A model generated the notes under the pieces. It had not been told where the DNA came from and did not search any database. It saw nothing but the letters and a program-made list of their open reading frames with translations. A stretch of 64,000 bases of DNA from Microtetraspora sp. NBRC 16547 (GTDB lineage Bacteria; Actinomycetota; Actinomycetes; Streptosporangiales; Streptosporangiaceae): NCBI RefSeq assembly GCF_030268965.1, contig NZ_BSSE01000001.1, forward strand, positions 546,243 through 610,242. The letters are read 5' to 3'. Within the stretch, counting starts at the first letter, position 1, and each line of letters begins with the position of its first letter. A program made the translations under genes and the position numbers. This document shows positions 17,601-26,044 of the stretch, in pieces.

Positions 17601-18368
17601 TCAGGACGAGTGCGAGCCCCAGGACCACTCCGGGCCGGTCAGGGCTGAAGGGGCCGCCGAGTCACCGGCGAGACCCCGCGCCCGCAGGGTCCCCGCGAGC
17701 CAGTGCGCCAGCCTCAGGTGCCCGTACAGCGTGGGGTGGACGCCGTCGGACAGGAGCACCCTGGACCGGTCGCCCTTGATCCACTGCTGGGGCAGCGGGT
17801 CGAGGAAGGGCACCCCCGCCAACCAGGCCGCGCCCGCGATGGCGTCCCTGGTGCGGTAGGCCGCCTGCGGCGCGGTGTCGATCCAGATGGGGCCGACAAG
17901 CACGATCTTGGCCAGCGGCCAGCGTTCCCTGACCTCTCCCACAAGGCGGAGTACGGCCTCGCGCACGGTTGAGGGCCGTGCCCGCCGGTCGTTGTGCCCG
18001 CCGGAGACGACGATCAGATCAGGGGTGGGCCGCCAGGCGAGCTGCCGGGCGAAGGACTGCTCGAACGTGCGGCCGACCCGGCCTCTGGCGACGTAGCCGG
18101 TGCCCGCGCCTCCCGCCGTGATCAGCTGCCAGCCCAGGGCCCTGGCCGTCCCCGCGGCGTACGTGTCCCACTCGGCGACCGGCCCGGAGCCGACCGTGAA
18201 GCTGTCGCCGAGGAACATCACCACCGGCGGCCTTCCCTCCGGGACCACCGCGCTGCTCTGCGCGGCGTGGCTCACCGCGTCGGCACATCCCGTGATCAGG
18301 GGGCAGATCGCCAGAACAGCGGCGGCGGAGGCCGTCAGGGGGCGCCGGACTTTCCTGGGCTCGCGCAT
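17601..18368 (-). CDS. Secreted SGNH/GDSL hydrolase lipoprotein
   Basis: This 255-aa lipoprotein has the signal peptide RRPLTASAAAVLAICPLITGC with lipobox ITGC (Cys near residue 28). The esterase fold shows block I MFLGDSFTVGSG (nucleophile Ser), block III GGHND (oxyanion Asn) and block V SDGVHPTLYGH (catalytic Asp-x2-His). It should be a surface-anchored esterase or lipase; the substrate is unknown. It is convergent with the DUF2516 gene (18-bp gap). Upstream lies a 406-bp gap with an IS-end-like hairpin. Confidence 0.87.
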   Translation of the reverse strand: MREPRKVRRPLTASAAAVLAICPLITGCADAVSHAAQSSAVVPEGRPPVVMFLGDSFTVGSGPVAEWDTYAAGTARALGWQLITAGGAGTGYVARGRVGRTFEQSFARQLAWRPTPDLIVVSGGHNDRRARPSTVREAVLRLVGEVRERWPLAKIVLVGPIWIDTAPQAAYRTRDAIAGAAWLAGVPFLDPLPQQWIKGDRSRVLLSDGVHPTLYGHLRLAHWLAGTLRARGLAGDSAAPSALTGPEWSWGSHSS

Positions 18369-18774
18369 GACACCTCTGGGGCTTGACGTCCTCCCGCGGC
18401 CGGGAAGGCGGGGATTTCAGCGATTCGAGCGATTCCAGCGGCCGGCCTTCCGGTCGGGCCCGCCGGTCGGGAGTTCACCGGCCGGGCGTTCCCGAACCCT
18501 CCCATGCGGGCGACGGCACGCCCTGCCGCGCCTGGACGAGACCGGCACGTCCCGCGTGGCCGTCGCGGAACGACCAGGCCCGAAGTTTATCCAGCGGGGT
18601 GCGACCCGCCCCGCCGATCAGGGGATTCCGCTCCCGGGCCAGGGACCGTCGCGGGCTGTCGCCGTACCGGATGGGGTGGATTTCTCCGGAAATCCACTGC
18701 CGTCCCGGCCAGATTCGGCCGAGTTTCGGCTGTGCTCTAAACCAGATTTCGGGCCGCCCATTCGGCGGGGAGCA
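18369..18774. other. 406-bp intergenic region with IS200/IS605-end-like hairpin
   Basis: No convincing gene is present. At 18381-18415 CTTGACGTCCTCCCGC... GCGGGGATTTC has the organisation of IS200/IS605-type ends (TTGACG, CTCCC, hairpin, GGGGATT) without an adjacent tnpA or tnpB, so it may be a remnant. The rest is GC-rich sequence with short GCGATTCGAGCGATTC-like repeats near 18420. Confidence 0.4.
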
Positions 18775-19746
18775 TCAGAGCCAGTCGCGCCTGCGGAACG
18801 ACCGGTACAGCAGGGCCGACACCAGCACGATGAGGAACGTGGACACCCAGAACCCCCAGGCCCGCTCGAACCCGGGGAACGGGAGGTTCTGCCCGTAGAA
18901 GCCAGTGATCATGGTCGGCACGGCGATGATGGCGGCCCAGCCGGTCACCCTCTTCATGATCAGATTGAGCCGGTTGCCCTGCATGGTCAGATGCGCTTCA
19001 CGGATGTTGGCGATGAGATCCCGAAGGGAGTCGGTCCACTCGGTGACCCGCAACACGTGGTCGTACACGTCCTGGAAGTAGGGGAGCATCGCGCCGTCGA
19101 CGAACTCGCCGTTCCGTCGCAGCAGCGTGTTCACGACCTCGCGCATCGGCATGACGATCCGGCGGAGGAGCGCCAGGCTCTTGCGCATCTCGTAGGTGCG
19201 GCGCTGCTCGGCCGGACCGATCGGACGCTCCTCGAACAGCGTCTCCTCCAGCGCCTCGACCTGCTCGTCCATGGCCTCGACGGCGTCGAAGTGGCTGTCC
19301 ACCACGTAGTCGAGCAGGCCGTGGAGCAGGTAGGCGACGCCGTACCTGGCCAGGCCCGCCGAGGAGTCCCAGCGCCGGACGACCTCGTCGATCGCGAACT
19401 CCTCGGACTTGCGCACAGTGACGAGGACGTTCCCCGTGACGAACGCCGACGCCTCGGCGACGTCCAGGCGGCCGGCCTCCTGGTCGAACGCCCCGGCGTA
19501 GACGCTGAGGAACATGTGGCTGTCGTAGACGTCGAGCTTGGGACGCTGCCGGTGCGTCAGCGCGTCCTCGACGGCCAGCTCGTGCAGGCCCAGCTCCTCG
19601 CTGATCTGGGCGAGGTCCTCCTCCGTCGGCGCGCACATGTCGAACCAGACGACCGCCGACGGATCGCCCATATGGTCGGAGACCTCCTCGACCGGGAAGT
19701 CCTCCTCCTCCAGCACCCCGTTCCGGTACAACCGCGTACGCGCCAT
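18775..19746 (-). CDS. CorA-family magnesium/divalent cation transporter, GQN variant
   Basis: This 323-aa CorA-like channel has a cytoplasmic alpha/beta funnel domain (1-about 250), a long helix, then TM1 (GWAAIIAVPTMITGFYGQN) and TM2 (WVSTFLIVLVSALLYR), ending in a basic tail. The signature GMN at the pore mouth is replaced by GQN (FYGQNLPFPG). Known CorA-like proteins tolerate changes here (GVN, GIN), but the ion preference may differ. The start MARTRLYRNG at 19746 is chosen over a 274-codon upstream extension antisense to the DUF2207 gene. Mg2+ import is inferred. Confidence 0.85.
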   Translation of the reverse strand: MARTRLYRNGVLEEEDFPVEEVSDHMGDPSAVVWFDMCAPTEEDLAQISEELGLHELAVEDALTHRQRPKLDVYDSHMFLSVYAGAFDQEAGRLDVAEASAFVTGNVLVTVRKSEEFAIDEVVRRWDSSAGLARYGVAYLLHGLLDYVVDSHFDAVEAMDEQVEALEETLFEERPIGPAEQRRTYEMRKSLALLRRIVMPMREVVNTLLRRNGEFVDGAMLPYFQDVYDHVLRVTEWTDSLRDLIANIREAHLTMQGNRLNLIMKRVTGWAAIIAVPTMITGFYGQNLPFPGFERAWGFWVSTFLIVLVSALLYRSFRRRDWL

Positions 19747-19806
19747 GACGTCACAGACTAGCGAGCCCGACATCGGGACAAAGGAGGACCGATAAGGTGC
19801 TGGCTC

Positions 19807-21420
19807 ATGGTGGATCTCGCTCGCCGGATCGGTCTGGCAGTCCTGTTCGCGGTCCTCGCGCTCGGCGCGTTCGGCACTCCCGCGCACGCGGACCGGGTGT
19901 CGGTGACCAAGGACGACGTGACCATGGAGCTGCGCAAGAACGGCGTGCTGCACGTCGTGGAGAAGATCACGCTCTCCGGCGCTCCGCTGCGCCGGACGCT
20001 GCCTACGCGGACGCGCTACGACGACGGCAACGACCGCGTCTACCGCATCTCCAACCTCAGGGGCGCCTCCTTCGACGGCGATACGATCACCTTCCTCGAC
20101 AGCGGCACGGTGGAGTACGACGTGACCGGCGCCGTCACACCCCTCAGCGGCGGCGAGGAGCTGCGCTGGTCCGCGGTGGCGGGACCGGCCGAGCATGTGA
20201 CGGTGTCGGTGAGCGGCCCCGGCCGGGCGGAGAACCTCTCCTGCTTCGCCGGCGAGCCGGCCTCGGCGGTCGGCTGCACCGGCGCCTCGATCGACGAGAC
20301 CGGGGCGACCGTCACGTTCGAGCAGCAGGGGTTGCGGGACAACGAGGTGCTGACGATCGTCGTCGGCTACCCGAAGGGCGCGACGGGCGCAGGGCCGATC
20401 CTCGAGCACCGGTTCGAGCTGGCCAACGCGTTCACCCTGGACGCCGTGACCGGCGGCGCGCTGGCGCTGCTGCTGCTCCTGCTCGGCGGGGGCGTCGGGC
20501 TGCTCTACTGGACGCGCGGCCGGGACGCCCGGGTGGTCGGGGCCCAGTCCGGCGTGGTCATCGGGCACCGGAACGGCCAGTTCACGCCCCCGGACGACGT
20601 GCGGCCGGGCCAGATCGGCACACTGATCGACGAGCAGGCCGACGTGATCGACGTGACCGCCACCATCGTGGACCTCGCCGTCCGCGGCTACCTCAGGATC
20701 GACGAGCAGCCCCGGCAGGCGTACGACGCCCCTGACTGGCTCCTGGTCAGGTTGCCCTCAGCCCCGGTCGACTCCCTGCTCCCCTACGAGCGCGCGCTCT
20801 ACGACTCCGTCTTCGACGGACGGGACGCCGTACTGCTGTCGCAGTTGCGCGGGTCGTTCACCGCCGGGCTCAGCAAGGTCCGGGACGAGCTCTACCGGGA
20901 CGTGGTGACCCAGGGCTGGTTCGCCCGGCGGCCCGACTCGGTCAGGACCCACTGGACGACCGTGGGCGTCGCGGCGACCTTCCTGGGCGTCGCGGCGACG
21001 GTGGCGCTCGCCTGGTTCACGACGTACGCGCTGCTGGGCCTCGCGCTGATCATCGCGGGAGCCGCGCTGGCCGTGGGAGGCCAGTACATGCCCGCGAAGA
21101 CTGCCAAGGGCGCGGGGGCGCTCGCCCGCACGCTCGGCTTCCGCGAGCATCTCGCCACCGGGGAGATCGGGGACATCCCCCCGGCGCAGCGGATCGAGCT
21201 GTTCTCCCGCTATCTGCCGTACGCGGTGGTCTTCGACAGCGTGGACCGGTGGGCCCGCGTGGTGGCCACCATCCACGGCGACGGCCGCCCGGCGGACAAC
21301 CTGTACTGGTACCAGGGCCCGGCGGAATGGGACCTGTCGAAGTTCGCCGACTCGATGCGGACCTTCACAATGACGACCTCCGGCGCGATCTCCGCCGCGC
21401 GCCTGTTCCGCTCGTTCTAG
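19807..21420 (+). CDS. DUF2207 domain membrane protein
   Basis: This 537-aa protein has a signal peptide (IGLAVLFAVLALGAFGTPAHA), an extracellular beta-rich DUF2207 domain (about 28-205), a TM segment (GGALALLLLLLGGGVGLLYW), a cytoplasmic region with the family motif IDEQADVIDVTATIVDLAVRGYLRI, and a second hairpin of TM helices (about 385-425), then DNLYWYQGP...LSKFADSM. This is the typical layout of bacterial DUF2207 proteins, whose role is unknown. It is divergent from corA with 60 bp between starts. Confidence 0.85.
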   Translation: MVDLARRIGLAVLFAVLALGAFGTPAHADRVSVTKDDVTMELRKNGVLHVVEKITLSGAPLRRTLPTRTRYDDGNDRVYRISNLRGASFDGDTITFLDSGTVEYDVTGAVTPLSGGEELRWSAVAGPAEHVTVSVSGPGRAENLSCFAGEPASAVGCTGASIDETGATVTFEQQGLRDNEVLTIVVGYPKGATGAGPILEHRFELANAFTLDAVTGGALALLLLLLGGGVGLLYWTRGRDARVVGAQSGVVIGHRNGQFTPPDDVRPGQIGTLIDEQADVIDVTATIVDLAVRGYLRIDEQPRQAYDAPDWLLVRLPSAPVDSLLPYERALYDSVFDGRDAVLLSQLRGSFTAGLSKVRDELYRDVVTQGWFARRPDSVRTHWTTVGVAATFLGVAATVALAWFTTYALLGLALIIAGAALAVGGQYMPAKTAKGAGALARTLGFREHLATGEIGDIPPAQRIELFSRYLPYAVVFDSVDRWARVVATIHGDGRPADNLYWYQGPAEWDLSKFADSMRTFTMTTSGAISAARLFRSF

Positions 21421-21469
21421 GAGTCATCCCCCGGAGTCGTCCTCCGGAGTCAGGGTCGGCGAGGGACGC

Positions 21470-22411
21470 TCAGGGACGGCGGACGCGGACCTCGCCGACC
21501 TCCCGGCCCCCTCCCAGCAGGGGCGAGACGGCCAGCGCGTCGAACTCCGGGGCGTCCAGGCCGAGGGCGCGGAGAGCGGCCACGGTCACGGGCACCCGCG
21601 CCCTGCCGCCGCCGTCCTCGATCTTGACGGCGGCGGCGCGGCCGTCCGTGAAGGCGACCGCGTCGAAAGCCTCCGCGCCGGCCTTCACCATGAGGCCGGG
21701 CACCGCGCGCATCAGCGCCGCCTCGGGCCGTGCCGTACCGCTGGTCCATTCGGGATGGGCGCGCATGGCATCGGCGATCCGGCGCTCGGGGGTGCCCTCG
21801 TCGGCGAGCGTGAGCCGCCGGAAGGCACGCACCACGCCCACCATGGAGACGAAGAACAGCGGGGCGCCGCAGCCGTCCACGCCGGTGGCCGCGACCCGCT
21901 CGCCGGTGAACTCCTCGACGGTGGAGCGGATGGCCTTCTGCAGCGGATGTCCGGGGTCGAGGTAACTCTGGACAGGCCAGCCGTTCACGACGCAGGTCGC
22001 CAGCATGGCCGCGTGCTTGCCCGAGCAGTTCATGAAGATCCTGCCGGGCTCGACGTCCGCCCGGATCGCCCGATGCCGCGCGGCGGTGTCCTCAGGCAGG
22101 GCCTCGGGACAGCCGAGGGCGCTCTCGTCCAGCCCCGTCCCGGCCAGGATCTTCCGCACCCCCTCGACGTGGAAGTCCTCGCCCGCGTGGCTGGCGCAGG
22201 CGAGCGCGAGCAACTCGTCGTGCAGCGGGAGCCCCGACCGGACCATGCCGAGCGCCTGCAGCGGCTTCATCGAGGAACGCGGCGACACCAGGGCGGCCGT
22301 CTCGCCGTGACACATGACCGGGGACCCGGACGCGTCCACGGCGAGCACGCGTGCCCTGTGGACGGATTCCACGAACCCGGAGCGGACTACCTCGACGATC
22401 AGTTCGGACAT
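21470..22411 (-). CDS. Asparaginase, type found in actinobacteria (asparaginase II-like)
   Basis: This 313-aa protein starts [20 protein letters not shown]. Family blocks are [18 protein letters not shown] (catalytic Ser/Lys, about 44-61), [29 protein letters not shown] and [14 protein letters not shown]. This is the Rhizobium etli-type asparaginase family, unrelated to the classical L-asparaginase I/II fold. It should hydrolyse L-asparagine to aspartate and ammonia. ATG at 22411 fits the family. It is divergent from dtd. Confidence 0.88.
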   Translation of the reverse strand: MSELIVEVVRSGFVESVHRARVLAVDASGSPVMCHGETAALVSPRSSMKPLQALGMVRSGLPLHDELLALACASHAGEDFHVEGVRKILAGTGLDESALGCPEALPEDTAARHRAIRADVEPGRIFMNCSGKHAAMLATCVVNGWPVQSYLDPGHPLQKAIRSTVEEFTGERVAATGVDGCGAPLFFVSMVGVVRAFRRLTLADEGTPERRIADAMRAHPEWTSGTARPEAALMRAVPGLMVKAGAEAFDAVAFTDGRAAAVKIEDGGGRARVPVTVAALRALGLDAPEFDALAVSPLLGGGREVGEVRVRRP

Positions 22412-22557
22412 ACGGCGAGTGTACGCATTCTTCAGGATTAATCCGGCAAGCCCGATCTCTTCCGGATTCCCACCCCTCGCCCCCGATGCGCTCGGCCGCA
22501 CGCGGAGTCCGCCGGGCGAAAGCGGACACGAAAGCGGACATGGCAGAATGCGGGGCC

Positions 22558-22983
22558 ATGCGTGCGGTAGTGCAGCGGGTCAGCTCCGCGTCGGTGGTGG
22601 TCGACGGTCAGGTCGTGGGGGCGATCGACGAGCCCGGGCTGCTCGTCCTGGTCGCGGCGACCCACACCGACGGGCCCGCCGAGGCGGCCCGGCTCGCCGG
22701 CAAGCTCTGGGGGCTGCGCATCCTGCACGGCGAGAAGTCGTGCTCGGACATCGGCGCCCCACTGCTCGTCGTGAGCCAGTTCACACTGTACGGCGACGCC
22801 CGTAAGGGGCGGCGGCCGACGTGGCAGGCGGCCGCGCCCGGCCCGGTGGCGGAGCCGCTGGTCGAGATGGTCGTCGACGAGCTCCGGTCGCTGGGCGCAC
22901 ACGTGGAGACCGGAGTCTTCGGAGCCGATATGAAAGTGTCGTTGACGAATGACGGGCCGATCACCCTACTGATCGAGGTCTGA
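22558..22983 (+). CDS. dtd: D-aminoacyl-tRNA deacylase
   Basis: This 141-aa homodimeric enzyme removes D-amino acids, and glycine mischarged on tRNA-Ala, from tRNAs. Both signatures are intact: [15 protein letters not shown] (about residues 77-91) and the Gly-cis-Pro segment [11 protein letters not shown] at the C-terminus. The ATG at 22558 gives the canonical [13 protein letters not shown] start. It is convergent with ygfZ; the 158-bp gap contains duplicated hairpin elements. Confidence 0.94.
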   Translation: MRAVVQRVSSASVVVDGQVVGAIDEPGLLVLVAATHTDGPAEAARLAGKLWGLRILHGEKSCSDIGAPLLVVSQFTLYGDARKGRRPTWQAAAPGPVAEPLVEMVVDELRSLGAHVETGVFGADMKVSLTNDGPITLLIEV

Positions 22984-22991
22984 TCCTTTCG

Positions 22992-23140
22992 CGCCGGAGG
23001 CGGGACAAAACAACGCAGAGGGGCGCGGCGGTGACGTGAGAAGGAGCGAGCGGGCGAGGAACGAGTCCCGAGCGACGCCGAAGGTCATCGCCTCAAGGGC
23101 GCCCCTCGCCCGTCCCGCCGGAGGCGGGACAAAACAACGC
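22992..23140. repeat. Duplicated 25-bp element, one copy a terminator-like hairpin
   Basis: CGCCGGAGGCGGGACAAAAC plus AACGC occurs at 22992-23016 and again at 23116-23140. The second copy completes a perfect 8-bp hairpin, GTCCCGCC-GGA-GGCGGGAC (23112-23130), followed by AAAACAAC, and could end transcription between convergent dtd and ygfZ. The first copy lacks the left arm. Confidence 0.6.
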
Positions 23141-23141
23141 G

Positions 23142-24176
23142 TCAGCGGATGCGACGGCGCAGGGCGGGGTCGATCTGCACGTTGCGTCCCGCGTCCGGTG
23201 GGACGACGACCTCCTGCGTCGCGGCCACGCCGCCCGCGAGCAGGACCGAGTCCACCGGGACGGTGCGCTTCACGACGGCCAGCGCGATCGGGCCCAGCTC
23301 GTAGTGGCGGGCGGCCGAGCCGACGAAGCCGATCTGCCCCGCCGCCTCCGGCGTCCCGTCCGCCTCCGCGCGCGGCGTCACCGGGTCGCCGTGCGCCGGC
23401 AGGGTGTCCACGCTGCCGTCCAGGTGCAGGAAGACCAGCCGGCGCGGCGGATGGCCCAGGTTGTGGACGCGGGCGACCGTCTCCTGGCCGCGGTAGCAGC
23501 CCTTGCCGAGATGCACCGCCTCCCCGATCCAGCCCACCTCGTGCGGGATCGTCTTGTGGTCGGTGTCGAATCCGAGGCGGGGCGCGTGCGCCTCGATGCG
23601 CAGCGCCTCGTAGGCCCACAGCCCGGCCGGGCGGAGCCCGAGGTCCACCGCCACGGTCGCCAGCCGTACGCGCGGGATCAGCAGGTCGCCGCCGATCACG
23701 ACGGTCCCCTCGGGCAGTCCGTCCGGCAGGCGTACGGCACCGCCCGGGGCGGCGACGGAGACGACGGCGTAGTCGGAGGTCACATCGGCGACCTCCACCC
23801 GCAGCATGAACCGCATCTTCTCCAGGAAGGCGACCAGTTCGGCGGCGGTGCCCGGTTCGACGTGCGCCCAGACCGCCTCACCGTCGTCAACCAGGACGAG
23901 ATGGTGCTCGACCCGGCCCTGCGCGTCGAGGAACAGCGTCTCGGCGGGGCTGCCGGGCGCGAGGTTGTCGAGCTTCTGCGAGGTCAGGCTGTTGAGCCAG
24001 CTCAGCCGGTCGGGACCCGAGATGCGGACGACCTCGCGGTCGCTCCGGTCCACGACGGCCTGACCGATCGCGAGCGCACGCTGCTCGGCGAAGGGCTCTC
24101 CGTAATGAGCGGCGACCGTCGCGTCAGGGGCGTCCGCGGCGACGGCTCCGGGTGTGTCCAGCAAAGGGCTGCGCAT
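23142..24176 (-). CDS. ygfZ: Folate-binding protein YgfZ (GcvT-like)
   Basis: This 344-aa tetrahydrofolate-binding protein helps assemble or repair iron-sulfur clusters. The diagnostic KGCYRGQETVARVHNLGHPPRRL motif (K-G-C-Y-x-G-Q-E) is near residue 220. The N-terminal GcvT-type domain includes RSDREVVRISGPDRLSWLNSLTSQ. It lies next to the Fur-family regulator (54-bp gap, same strand), a common actinobacterial pairing. Confidence 0.92.
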   Translation of the reverse strand: MRSPLLDTPGAVAADAPDATVAAHYGEPFAEQRALAIGQAVVDRSDREVVRISGPDRLSWLNSLTSQKLDNLAPGSPAETLFLDAQGRVEHHLVLVDDGEAVWAHVEPGTAAELVAFLEKMRFMLRVEVADVTSDYAVVSVAAPGGAVRLPDGLPEGTVVIGGDLLIPRVRLATVAVDLGLRPAGLWAYEALRIEAHAPRLGFDTDHKTIPHEVGWIGEAVHLGKGCYRGQETVARVHNLGHPPRRLVFLHLDGSVDTLPAHGDPVTPRAEADGTPEAAGQIGFVGSAARHYELGPIALAVVKRTVPVDSVLLAGGVAATQEVVVPPDAGRNVQIDPALRRRIR

Positions 24177-24230
24177 GCCTCAAGGCTATTGCCGCCCGCC
24201 GCTGTCGCGCGCCGCGGGAGCCGTACGGGA

Positions 24231-24641
24231 TCAGCGGCAGTCGCGGCAGCGGCCGAAGACGGTCAGGTGGCGGACGTCGGTGGCGAACCCGAGCTCCTCC
24301 TCCAGAGCGCCGACCAGACCCTGCACCAGCTCGGGCCGGACCTCGGTCACCTGGTCGCAGCCGCGACAGACGAGGTGCACGTGGTCCGCCTCGGAGGCCA
24401 GATGGTAGGTGGGCGCGCCGTGTCCCAGATGGGTGTGGGTGACCATGCCGAGCTCTTCCAGGAGCTCCAGCGTGCGGTAGACCGTCGAGATGTTGACGCC
24501 GCGCGCCGTCTCCTGAACCCGCGAGCAGATGTCCTCGGGCGTCGCGTGACCAAGCGCGGTGACCGCCTCCAGCACCAGTTGACGCTGAGGTGTGACCCGG
24601 TAGCCGCGTGCCCGCAACTCCTCGTGCCAAGTGTCGGTCAT
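24231..24641 (-). CDS. Fur-family metal-dependent transcriptional regulator
   Basis: This 136-aa repressor has an N-terminal winged helix (GYRVTPQRQLVLEAVTALGHATPEDI, recognition part VNISTVYRTLELLEELGMV) and a C-terminal dimerisation domain with the metal-site segment HLASEADHVHLVCRGCDQV and a structural CxxC pair (CRGC ... CRDC). Whether it senses iron, zinc or peroxide is not decidable from sequence; the close CxxC pairs and length suit Zur/FurB-like members. ATG 24641 is used. A divergent promoter and a small structured transcript start about 60-100 bp upstream. Confidence 0.88.
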   Translation of the reverse strand: MTDTWHEELRARGYRVTPQRQLVLEAVTALGHATPEDICSRVQETARGVNISTVYRTLELLEELGMVTHTHLGHGAPTYHLASEADHVHLVCRGCDQVTEVRPELVQGLVGALEEELGFATDVRHLTVFGRCRDCR

Positions 24642-24702
24642 GCACCGAGTGTACGAGTCTCCGGCCCACCGATCGGCACAAATCCACCGCCGATTAATTC
24701 GC

Positions 24703-24731
24703 TTGCCGCGCTCCGGAGCGTCGCATAGCGT
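24703..24731 (+). promoter_or_regulatory. Housekeeping-type promoter of the small transcript
   Basis: TTGCCG (24703-24708), a 17-nt spacer, and TAGCGT (24726-24731) form a good sigma70/HrdB-type promoter divergent from the fur-family gene. Predicted start of transcription is near 24738. Confidence 0.6.
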
Positions 24732-24737
24732 ACGAGG

Positions 24738-24969
24738 CACGCAGAAAGGAGGTGGTCCAAACAATGAGCGATCATTATCGGACTAGCGAGGTGGCTGTCC
24801 GCTAGGACGCCGTCCATTCGGACCTCCGTCCGGATGTCGTACGACGTCCGGCGAATCCTCGACAGACACCGGAACCCCGGGCAGCCGGCGGCGTGGGACC
24901 CATCCCTCGCTTTGGTCCAGCCGGCCCGCCTCATCCTGAGGCGGAGCGCGCCCGGGGTTCTTTCTTTTT
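24738..24969 (+). ncRNA. Candidate small structured transcript with leader ORF and strong terminator
   Basis: A promoter, a near-perfect Shine-Dalgarno (AAAGGAGGT), a 13-codon ORF and about 160 nt of dyad-rich sequence are followed by a terminator. The terminator's outer stem pairs 24872-24882 (GAACCCCGGGC) with 24950-24960 and runs into TTTCTTTTT, rare in this GC-rich genome. A nested perfect 8-bp hairpin (24926-24944) and an imperfect 22-bp palindrome (24830-24851) lie within. No + strand gene follows, so it is a self-contained unit. Confidence 0.55.
24764..24805 (+). CDS. 13-codon leader-type ORF (MSDHYRTSEVAVR)
   Basis: ATG at 24764 lies 10 nt after AAAGGAGGT, and the ORF ends at TAG 24803-24805. 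The last codons and stop sit inside a perfect hairpin CTAGCG/CGCTAG (24783-24805), so ribosome passage would open it. I do not recognise the peptide. The exceptionally strong ribosome site argues that it is translated. Confidence 0.5.
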   Translation: MSDHYRTSEVAVR

Positions 24970-24996
24970 GCCGGGTGGCCGGACGGTGCGGCGGGC

Positions 24997-25494
24997 CTAC
25001 TCGTCCGGCGTGAAGTCGGCCACCTTCTTCAGCTCCGCCGAGGTGTGCGACTGCAGCGGGTGCCCCATGGCCGCCATGTCATAGGCGTACATGAGGTTGC
25101 CGTTGACCAGGCCGTAGAGCCGGTGGCCCGCGGCGTACTCCTTCGCGGTGTCAGTGCGGGCGACCATGTCGGTGCGCAGCTCGATCTTGTGGAAGACGAC
25201 CTCGCCCAGGTAGATCTCGACGATGCCGGTCGGGTGCGCGAGGCAGACCTCGATCTGGCGCCCGGGCTGGATCCGCCAGAAGCCCGACTCGGTCGACAGC
25301 GGCCGCACCTTGTCGCCCTTGTCGTCGAGCAGCCAGGTCCGGCTGTTGTACGTCAGGAACGGCTTGCCGTTGTGCCCGAAAACGACTTCCTGCCCGAAGT
25401 TCGCGCTCTCCATCGTGGGGTAGCCGACTACGCCGGCTCCCTCCCAGCGGCCGAGCAGGAAGGCGATCGGCTCAAGGTCAGGGTGTACGTCCAT
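24997..25494 (-). CDS. Nitrobindin-like haem-binding beta-barrel (FABP/DUF1794 family)
   Basis: This 165-aa protein starts MDVHPDLEPIAFLLGRWEGAGVVGYP and carries the GxWxGxG signature of the nitrobindin/THAP4-like family, FLTYNSRTWLLDD, and near its C-terminus MAAMGHPLQSHTSAEL with the His expected to ligate haem. Homologues act as peroxynitrite isomerases or nitric-oxide-binding haem proteins. The ATG at 25494 is chosen over a 36-codon extension. It is divergent from the DsrE gene. Confidence 0.86.
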   Translation of the reverse strand: MDVHPDLEPIAFLLGRWEGAGVVGYPTMESANFGQEVVFGHNGKPFLTYNSRTWLLDDKGDKVRPLSTESGFWRIQPGRQIEVCLAHPTGIVEIYLGEVVFHKIELRTDMVARTDTAKEYAAGHRLYGLVNGNLMYAYDMAAMGHPLQSHTSAELKKVADFTPDE

Positions 25495-25595
25495 GGGACA
25501 CGAGCTTAGGGTGTGTACCCAACTACCGCCGCTGCCGTCCAGCGCGCGCCGCATATCCCCCTTGTACGGCTTTGCGGCGGATGTAGGCTGCGAGC

Positions 25596-25958
25596 ATGGC
25601 ACGATCTCTGGTCATCAAGGTCACGGCGGGAGCGGACGCGCCGGAACGGTGCAACCAGGCGTTCACGGTCGCCGTCGCCGCCCTGGTCAGCGGTGTCCCG
25701 GTCTCCCTGTGGCTGACCGGCGAGTCCTCCTGGTTCGCCCTGCCCGGCAGGGCCAAGGAGTTCAATCTGGAGGAGGCCGCCCCGCTGGCGGACCTCCTCG
25801 ACGCGGTGCTCGCCGGGGGCAAGGTGACTCTCTGCACCCAGTGCGCGGCACGGCGCGGCATCACGATCGACGACGTCATCGACGGCGTCCGGATCGCGGG
25901 CGCGTCCACCTTCGTCGAGGAGATCATGACGGACGACGTCCAGGCCCTGGTCTACTGA
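25596..25958 (+). CDS. DsrE-family protein
   Basis: This 120-aa protein starts MARSLVIKVTAGADAPERCNQAF and contains the DsrE-fold block VAALVSGVPVSLWLTGE, and KVTLCTQCAARRGITIDDV with a CxxC at about residues 85-88, in the position of sulfur-relay Cys in DsrE/TusD proteins. A role in sulfur transfer is possible but not shown for this actinobacterial subgroup. Confidence 0.85.
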   Translation: MARSLVIKVTAGADAPERCNQAFTVAVAALVSGVPVSLWLTGESSWFALPGRAKEFNLEEAAPLADLLDAVLAGGKVTLCTQCAARRGITIDDVIDGVRIAGASTFVEEIMTDDVQALVY

Positions 25959-26044
25959 CCCGCGGATCCGGGCCCCGACGGCCCAGCCGGTAGCGCGACG
26001 GCTCGCCGGACGGCACAGCAGCTCAGCCTGGTGGCATGACGGGT

